Source of the DNA: Dongia_A sp035274225 | Lineage (GTDB): Bacteria; Pseudomonadota; Alphaproteobacteria; Dongiales; Dongiaceae | Direction: 5' to 3' | Length of the DNA stretch: 9,383 nucleotides | Assembly: GCA_035274225.1 (NCBI GenBank) | Contig: DATEOK010000338.1 | Coordinates: 1 to 9,383, forward strand | Shown here: positions 6,550 to 9,383 of the stretch, piece after piece | Layout of the letters: each line of letters begins with the position of its first letter | How positions within the stretch are numbered: position 1 is the first letter of the stretch | Translations under genes and position numbers: made by a program | The notes under the pieces: generated by a model | What the model saw: only the letters and a program-made list of their open reading frames with translations | Told to the model about the DNA's origin: nothing | The model's database searches: none

Positions 6550-6659
6550 CGGCCCGTGGCAGAGCTACCACCGATGCTCCTCGGTGGCATCACGACAGCC
6601 TTGGGGGAGGGACCTGCTGCCGCAATTTGGTCGCGTGTTAGCGTGCTTGCCACGGGCCG
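6550..6659. other. 110-bp non-coding element closed by a perfect 12-bp inverted repeat
   Basis: CGGCCCGTGGCA (6550-6561) and TGCCACGGGCCG (6648-6659) are exact reverse complements enclosing 86 bp. Inside lies a second perfect hairpin, CCACCGA (6568-6574) with TCGGTGG (6581-6587) around a 6-nt loop, and two shorter possible helices (GACC 6611-6614 with GGTC 6629-6632; CACG 6591-6594 with CGTG 6642-6645). This could be a branched structured RNA, or a small mobile-element remnant with terminal inverted repeats. No target-site duplication and no U-tract are visible. It fills most of the 181-bp gap after the HIT gene. Orientation is unknown. Confidence 0.45.
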
Positions 6660-6711
6660 GCGGCGAAGCCTGCTGGCTGGCCTCGCCGTCATTCAAGAAC
6701 TCTAGACGGCG

Positions 6712-6885
6712 CTAAGGCCCGAAGGCCCCACCGCGCCAGCCGAAAAACAAGCTGATGATGAACAGCACCAGGAAGATGAAGAACAACACCTGCGCGATGC
6801 TCGATGCGGTTGCCGCGATGCCGCCGAATCCGAAAATACCGGCGACGATAGCGACGACCAGGAAAAGCAGTGCCCAATACAACAT
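6712..6885 (-). CDS. DUF1328 family small membrane protein
   Basis: The 57-residue product is almost entirely hydrophobic, with two predicted inner-membrane helices: LYWALLFLVVAIVAGIFGFG (residues 2-21) and VLFFIFLVLFIISLFFGW (31-48 approximately). The MLYWAL start, the central GFGGIA motif and the FFIFLVLFIISL run are the DUF1328 (YtjA-like) signature, and the length fits the family. An ATG 27 nt further upstream is in frame, but GGAGG stands 6 nt before the ATG at 6885, and family members begin with MLYWA, so the shorter start is chosen. Function is unknown; relatives are often found in stress-induced gene sets. An EcfG-type promoter lies upstream, so the gene probably belongs to the general stress response together with the neighbouring encapsulin genes. 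Confidence 0.9.
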   Translation of the reverse strand: MLYWALLFLVVAIVAGIFGFGGIAATASSIAQVLFFIFLVLFIISLFFGWRGGAFGP

Positions 6886-6891
6886 CGTGGA

Positions 6892-6896
6892 CCTCC
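6892..6896 (-). promoter_or_regulatory. Shine-Dalgarno that decides the DUF1328 start
   Basis: On the minus strand GGAGG stands 6 nt before the ATG at 6885. It lies downstream of the alternative upstream ATG at 6912, which favours the shorter, family-typical start. Confidence 0.75.
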
Positions 6897-6953
6897 GACC
6901 CGGATCCCGCACGACATCTGCCCTGCAGGCGATGACGCACGGCTTCCTAGGAA

Positions 6954-6978
6954 AACGACTGCCCCGGCAGAGAGTTCC
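6954..6978 (-). promoter_or_regulatory. EcfG-type general stress promoter of the DUF1328 gene
   Basis: On the minus strand GGAAC (6978-6974) is followed after exactly 16 nt by CGTT (6957-6954), a full match to the EcfG consensus of the alphaproteobacterial PhyR-NepR-EcfG general stress response. Transcription would begin near 6946, giving a leader of about 60 nt. It lies between the end of the encapsulin gene and DUF1328, so the small gene need not rely on read-through. Confidence 0.7.
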
Positions 6979-6999
6979 CTCGCCGCGGCGGTATTCGCT

Positions 7000-7866
7000 C
7001 TATCTCGCGGCGCGCTTCTTGCCGGTTACGCCGGCCGGCGGCGCTAGTTCCGCCTTGCTGTTGCGATAGCGCAACGGAATGGCGGCCTCGGCGGTGAGGA
7101 CCCGGAATGTTAGGCTTTCCTGCAAATACAGCCGGACCACATCCGCGGTGTGGCTGAGGTAGCCGACGGAGAGGTCCTCCCCCACCGTCAGCTCGAAATC
7201 GCCGCCGCGGACCGAAAGCACGATGGCGCCGTCGATTCCCGGCGTCCAGACCAGCGGGCCGTTGAGCAGCCGTTTGACATGGTCATAGACGCGATAGCCG
7301 CCGCCGGTGGTGGTTTCGGTGAGGCCGATGTAGCAGCGTGGCCCGAGCGCAATGCCGTACGGCCCGCCGATTCCCAGGTTACGCAGCTTGCCGAGAGCTT
7401 CGGCCACCACCTCCGGATAGCGTACATAGTCGTCGGTCAGATGCAGCGCGCTCTCCGGCGTCGCCTCGAAAATTCCGGTGATATGGCCTGCGGAATAGCC
7501 ATTGAATACGGCCTGGTTCTCGGCAATGGCGATGGTCCGCGCAGCCTCCGTGACTGCCCGTAGGTCAAGGTCGCGCCCACCGCGCCCGACAATCTCCAGC
7601 TCCCGGCGCGAAAGCTCGAACGGCGCCCGCAACTCGATCAAGGTCTGCACCCGCCGCCGGCGCGCTTCGACCCCAGGCCGCAATTCGGTCTCGCCCTTCT
7701 CGACCCGGCCGAGGTTGATGCTGGAGGCCTCCCAGCCGTGCGGGCCGGAAAAGTCCACCAGCCGGCGCGCCGCGAGGTTCATCTTCAGGGTCTTCTTGGC
7801 TTCCTCGTCGACTGCCTTCCATTCCTCGTCGGACAGTGGCGCCAGGCCGCGCAGCAGATGATTCAT
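7000..7866 (-). CDS. Encapsulin nanocompartment shell protein (family 1)
   Basis: This 288-residue protein has the HK97-like fold of encapsulins, which self-assemble into hollow cytoplasmic protein shells. The N terminus LLRGLAPLSDEEWKAVDEEA (residues 4-23) forms the conserved helix, followed by LKMNLAARRLVDFSGPHGW (27-45). ELRAPFELSRRELEIVGRG (78-96) is the E-loop region, AENQAVFNGYSAGHITGI (115-132) follows, and GGDFELTVGEDLSVGYLSHT (221-240) with VRLYLQESLTFRVLTAEA (244-261) closes the A-domain signature. Family members are usually about 265 residues; here about 20 extra residues rich in Lys and Arg follow, and they would lie on the shell exterior. The start overlaps the ferritin stop by 4 nt (ATGA), with AGGAGG 7 nt upstream. 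The partner gene encodes the cargo, so the shell should hold iron. Confidence 0.95.
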   Translation of the reverse strand: MNHLLRGLAPLSDEEWKAVDEEAKKTLKMNLAARRLVDFSGPHGWEASSINLGRVEKGETELRPGVEARRRRVQTLIELRAPFELSRRELEIVGRGGRDLDLRAVTEAARTIAIAENQAVFNGYSAGHITGIFEATPESALHLTDDYVRYPEVVAEALGKLRNLGIGGPYGIALGPRCYIGLTETTTGGGYRVYDHVKRLLNGPLVWTPGIDGAIVLSVRGGDFELTVGEDLSVGYLSHTADVVRLYLQESLTFRVLTAEAAIPLRYRNSKAELAPPAGVTGKKRAAR

Positions 7867-8237
7867 GGCGCTACCTCCTCGGACCTGAGGTCGCCGATGC
7901 CAAGACTTCCTTCGTCGGGATTGTCAGAACCGCCGCCTTCGGCTTCGGTCTCGGCCGCCACAATGCCGCCGTCCTTGAACAGATAGGTGCGCAGCTGCTG
8001 GTCGAGGATGGGGTCCTGCCGCCGCAGCCATTCCAGTACCATGGCGGCATGCTCTTTCTCTTCGTCGCGGTTGTGACGGAGGATCCCCTTGAGCTCTTCG
8101 TCCGTCGCCGCATCGATCCGCTGATCGTACCAGTCGATCGCTTCCAGCTCTTCCATCAGCGACACGGTCGCGCGATGGCGATCAATTGTCGCGGGGGATA
8201 GCTTCTCGGCGGATTCGTGCAAAGATTCACTGGACAT
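7863..8237 (-). CDS. Encapsulated ferritin (EncFtn), iron-oxidising encapsulin cargo
   Basis: This 124-residue ferritin-like protein oxidises Fe(II) and delivers mineral to the encapsulin lumen. Two helices carry the ferroxidase residues: MEELEAIDWYDQR (28-40) and HNRDEEKEHAAMVLEWLRR (55-73). By alignment to remembered Rhodospirillum rubrum EncFtn (Glu32, Glu62, His65), the iron ligands here are Glu30, Glu60 and His63. Unlike classical ferritins, only two main helices exist and the active centre forms between subunits of an annular decamer. An acidic, glycine-rich linker (about 95-110) leads to a cargo-loading peptide, GSLGIGDLRS (110-119), the established encapsulin targeting motif. The encapsulin gene overlaps the stop codon by 4 nt. 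An EcfG-type promoter stands about 62 nt upstream of the ATG, and AAAGGG precedes the start. The call is firm. Confidence 0.96.
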   Translation of the reverse strand: MSSESLHESAEKLSPATIDRHRATVSLMEELEAIDWYDQRIDAATDEELKGILRHNRDEEKEHAAMVLEWLRRQDPILDQQLRTYLFKDGGIVAAETEAEGGGSDNPDEGSLGIGDLRSEEVAP

Positions 8238-8243
8238 TGGAAA

Positions 8244-8286
8244 CCCTTTGGGAACGGCAGGCTGTTCCCGCGGCGTCTGACGCGGG
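8244..8286 (-). promoter_or_regulatory. EncFtn leader with two mutually exclusive hairpins
   Basis: In the minus-strand transcript, CCCGCG (8286-8281) can pair with CGCGGG (8272-8267), and GGGAAC (8269-8264) with GTTCCC (8255-8250). Both helices need the same GGG at 8267-8269. The AAAGGG Shine-Dalgarno (8249-8244) follows immediately and could itself pair with the adjacent CCC. This arrangement could control translation, but no ligand or regulator is indicated. Confidence 0.35.
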
Positions 8287-8298
8287 TTGTAACGACTA

Positions 8299-8323
8299 AA
8301 CGCCTAGCGATTGCACTGGTTCC
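8299..8323 (-). promoter_or_regulatory. EcfG-type general stress promoter of the EncFtn-encapsulin operon
   Basis: On the minus strand GGAAC (8323-8319) and CGTT (8302-8299) are separated by exactly 16 nt, a full consensus match. The -10 element ends 61 nt before the EncFtn start codon, which would give a leader of roughly 50 nt. Its -35 box is one arm of the inverted repeat shared with the divergent dismutase promoter. Confidence 0.78.
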
Positions 8324-8329
8324 GCTCCC

Positions 8330-8354
8330 GGAACGGCTTTTGATGCGGCCTGTT
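8330..8354 (+). promoter_or_regulatory. EcfG-type general stress promoter of the Fe superoxide dismutase gene
   Basis: GGAAC (8330-8334) is followed after 16 nt by TGTT (8351-8354), which matches the consensus in all but the first base of the -10 element. The start codon is 76 nt downstream. The -35 box is the mirror image of the EncFtn -35 box (GTTCCG-CTCC-CGGAAC at 8319-8334), so the two promoters stand back to back. Confidence 0.65.
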
Positions 8355-8430
8355 TACCTTTGAGCGCCGGGCGCACGGCTGTCCGGATTCTCAAAGAACA
8401 TTCCTGAACACGAATTAGCGGTGACACGCC

Positions 8431-9192
8431 ATGGCTTTCACGCTTCCAAATCTACCCTACGACTATGACGCGCTTGGTCCGCACATGTCCGCGGATACCC
8501 TCAAGTTTCACCACGACAAGCACCACAAGACCTATGTCGACAAGCTCAACAAGGCGACCGAAGGAACGCCCTACGCACAGCTGTCGCTGGGCGAGATCAT
8601 CCAGAAGAGTTGGCGCAAGGACACTGAGGTGTTCAACAACGCCGGTCAGCACTGGAACCACTCCTTCTTCTGGCACTGCCTGACGCCCGACGGCGGCCAG
8701 CCGAGCGGCGATCTGAAACGCCAGATCGAGAAGGACTTCGGCGACCTCGCTGCCTTCCAGAAGGAATTCGCCGACAAGGCGGCGAAGCAGTTCGGCAGCG
8801 GCTGGGCCTGGCTGGTGCTCGAAGGCGACAAGCTCAAGGTCGTCACGACGTCGAACGCCGAGCTGCCGATGCTCCAGGGTCAGCAGGCGATCCTGACGTG
8901 CGACGTGTGGGAACACGCCTACTATCTCGACTATCAGAACGAACGGCCGAAATTCATCGACTCCTTTTTGAAGAAGCTGGTGAACTGGAAGTTCGCGGCC
9001 GAGCGGTTCGAGCTGCGCGGCGAAGGCGATCCCTTGTCGGCGCGCGACTATCAGTCGGCGCAGCACGCGTTCGCCAAATCGGGCGCCGCCGAAAGCGGTG
9101 CGCGCAAAGCAGCCAACGCGCTCAACAGCGACGAAGGCGCCGAACTCGAAGAGGCGCGACGCCGCAGCGGCAAGCGCGCGAGTCGCGGATAG
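8431..9192 (+). CDS. sodB: Fe-type superoxide dismutase with a C-terminal extension
   Basis: The enzyme converts superoxide to oxygen and hydrogen peroxide. Residues 1-195 are a complete Fe/Mn dismutase: LPNLPYDYDALGPHMSADTL (5-24), first metal ligand His27 in KFHHDKHHKTYV, His77 in WNHSFFW, and Asp158 with His162 in DVWEHAYYLDYQN. Gln73 before WNH, the FGSGWAWLV segment and TTSNAELPM (rather than the Mn-type ANQDSP) indicate the iron form. There is no signal peptide, so it is cytoplasmic. Unusually, about 55 residues follow the fold: an SARDYQSAQHAFAKSG segment (203-218), then ARKAANALNSDEGAELEEAR (224-243) and a basic end. This resembles, from memory, short alphaproteobacterial stress proteins. 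GGTGA stands 6 nt before the ATG. The EcfG-type promoter links it to the divergent encapsulin operon. Confidence 0.94.
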   Translation: MAFTLPNLPYDYDALGPHMSADTLKFHHDKHHKTYVDKLNKATEGTPYAQLSLGEIIQKSWRKDTEVFNNAGQHWNHSFFWHCLTPDGGQPSGDLKRQIEKDFGDLAAFQKEFADKAAKQFGSGWAWLVLEGDKLKVVTTSNAELPMLQGQQAILTCDVWEHAYYLDYQNERPKFIDSFLKKLVNWKFAAERFELRGEGDPLSARDYQSAQHAFAKSGAAESGARKAANALNSDEGAELEEARRRSGKRASRG

Positions 9193-9229
9193 CGCGAGTC
9201 GAAGCGCGGCGATGAATGCGCGATGAACC

Positions 9230-9263
9230 CCGCGGCCACAATCTCGCCATATTGTGGCTGCGG
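9230..9263. terminator. Strong hairpin downstream of sodB, terminator-like
   Basis: CCGCGGCCACAAT (9230-9242) pairs with ATTGTGGCTGCGG (9251-9263) over 13 bp with one G-T wobble and an 8-nt loop, 37 nt after the dismutase stop. No T-run follows on either strand, so it is not a textbook intrinsic terminator. It may stabilise the 3' end or pause polymerase. The rest of 9193-9383 shows no supportable gene; a small CACGA/TCGTG inverted repeat lies at 9365-9376. Confidence 0.4.
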
Positions 9264-9383
9264 CAGCGCATCTTCTGCCGACTCACGGCGAGTTGATCCG
9301 AGCGCAGAAGGCGCGATGAAATGCTTGTTTTCAACGATATAAGGACGGCGCATCCGCTCTGATTCACGAACTCGTGGCTTCCC

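Noticed and set aside
6499..6705. 68-residue plus-strand reading frame after the HIT gene
   Set aside because: It overlaps the HIT end, has no recognisable motif or clear ribosome site, and its sequence is better explained by the inverted-repeat element.
8250..8269. GGAAC and CGTT at 8268-8253 on the minus strand as another EcfG promoter
   Set aside because: The spacer is only 7 nt, far from the required 16-17; it is part of the leader hairpin.
9034..9192. FeSOD as a second encapsulin cargo
   Set aside because: The tail has no LGIGSL-type loading peptide; any link to the shell would need another mechanism.
9051..9367. Minus-strand frames at the right end of the window
   Set aside because: They are antisense to the sodB tail or cross the strong hairpin, are Arg/Ser-rich, and have no recognisable domain.

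Overview
The window looks like chromosome from a GC-rich alphaproteobacterium. This is inferred from strong third-position GC bias, from a sarcosine-oxidase-type operon, and from three sequences matching the promoter consensus of EcfG, the general-stress sigma factor confined to Alphaproteobacteria (GGAAC, 16 nt, CGTT). Genus cannot be told from the sequence alone. No tRNA, rRNA, CRISPR array, transposase or phage gene was seen, and no gap between genes exceeds 300 bases.

Left part (1-2283): a minus-strand operon with the order beta-delta-alpha of the heterotetrameric sarcosine oxidase / N-methylglutamate dehydrogenase family. The alpha gene is cut by the window edge. The delta subunit lacks most of the classical zinc ligands, so substrate is left open between sarcosine and N-methylglutamate. 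Divergent from it is a 558-residue protein with an unusual architecture: an MCP-type signalling hairpin followed by a solute-binding-protein domain (SBP_bac_3 type), with no signal peptide or membrane segment, so apparently a soluble cytoplasmic receptor.

Middle part (3957-6711): a small minus-strand hypothetical gene sharing a CTAG stop with the receptor gene; a YafY/WYL-type transcription regulator with a perfect 9-bp inverted repeat upstream; an NAD-dependent SDR epimerase preceded by a 14-bp palindrome; and a HIT-family hydrolase/transferase 8 nt after it. After these lies a non-coding stretch containing a roughly 110-nt element closed by a perfect 12-bp inverted repeat.

Right part (6712-9383): a stress and iron module. 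On the minus strand are an encapsulated ferritin (with an encapsulin cargo-loading peptide at its C terminus) and a family-1 encapsulin shell protein, overlapping by 4 nt, followed by a separately promoted DUF1328 small membrane protein. Divergent from the ferritin is an Fe-type superoxide dismutase with a C-terminal tail of about 55 residues. Two EcfG-type promoters stand back to back between ferritin and dismutase, and a third precedes the DUF1328 gene. The sequence therefore suggests one general-stress regulon that removes superoxide and sequesters and oxidises Fe(II) in a protein nanocompartment.
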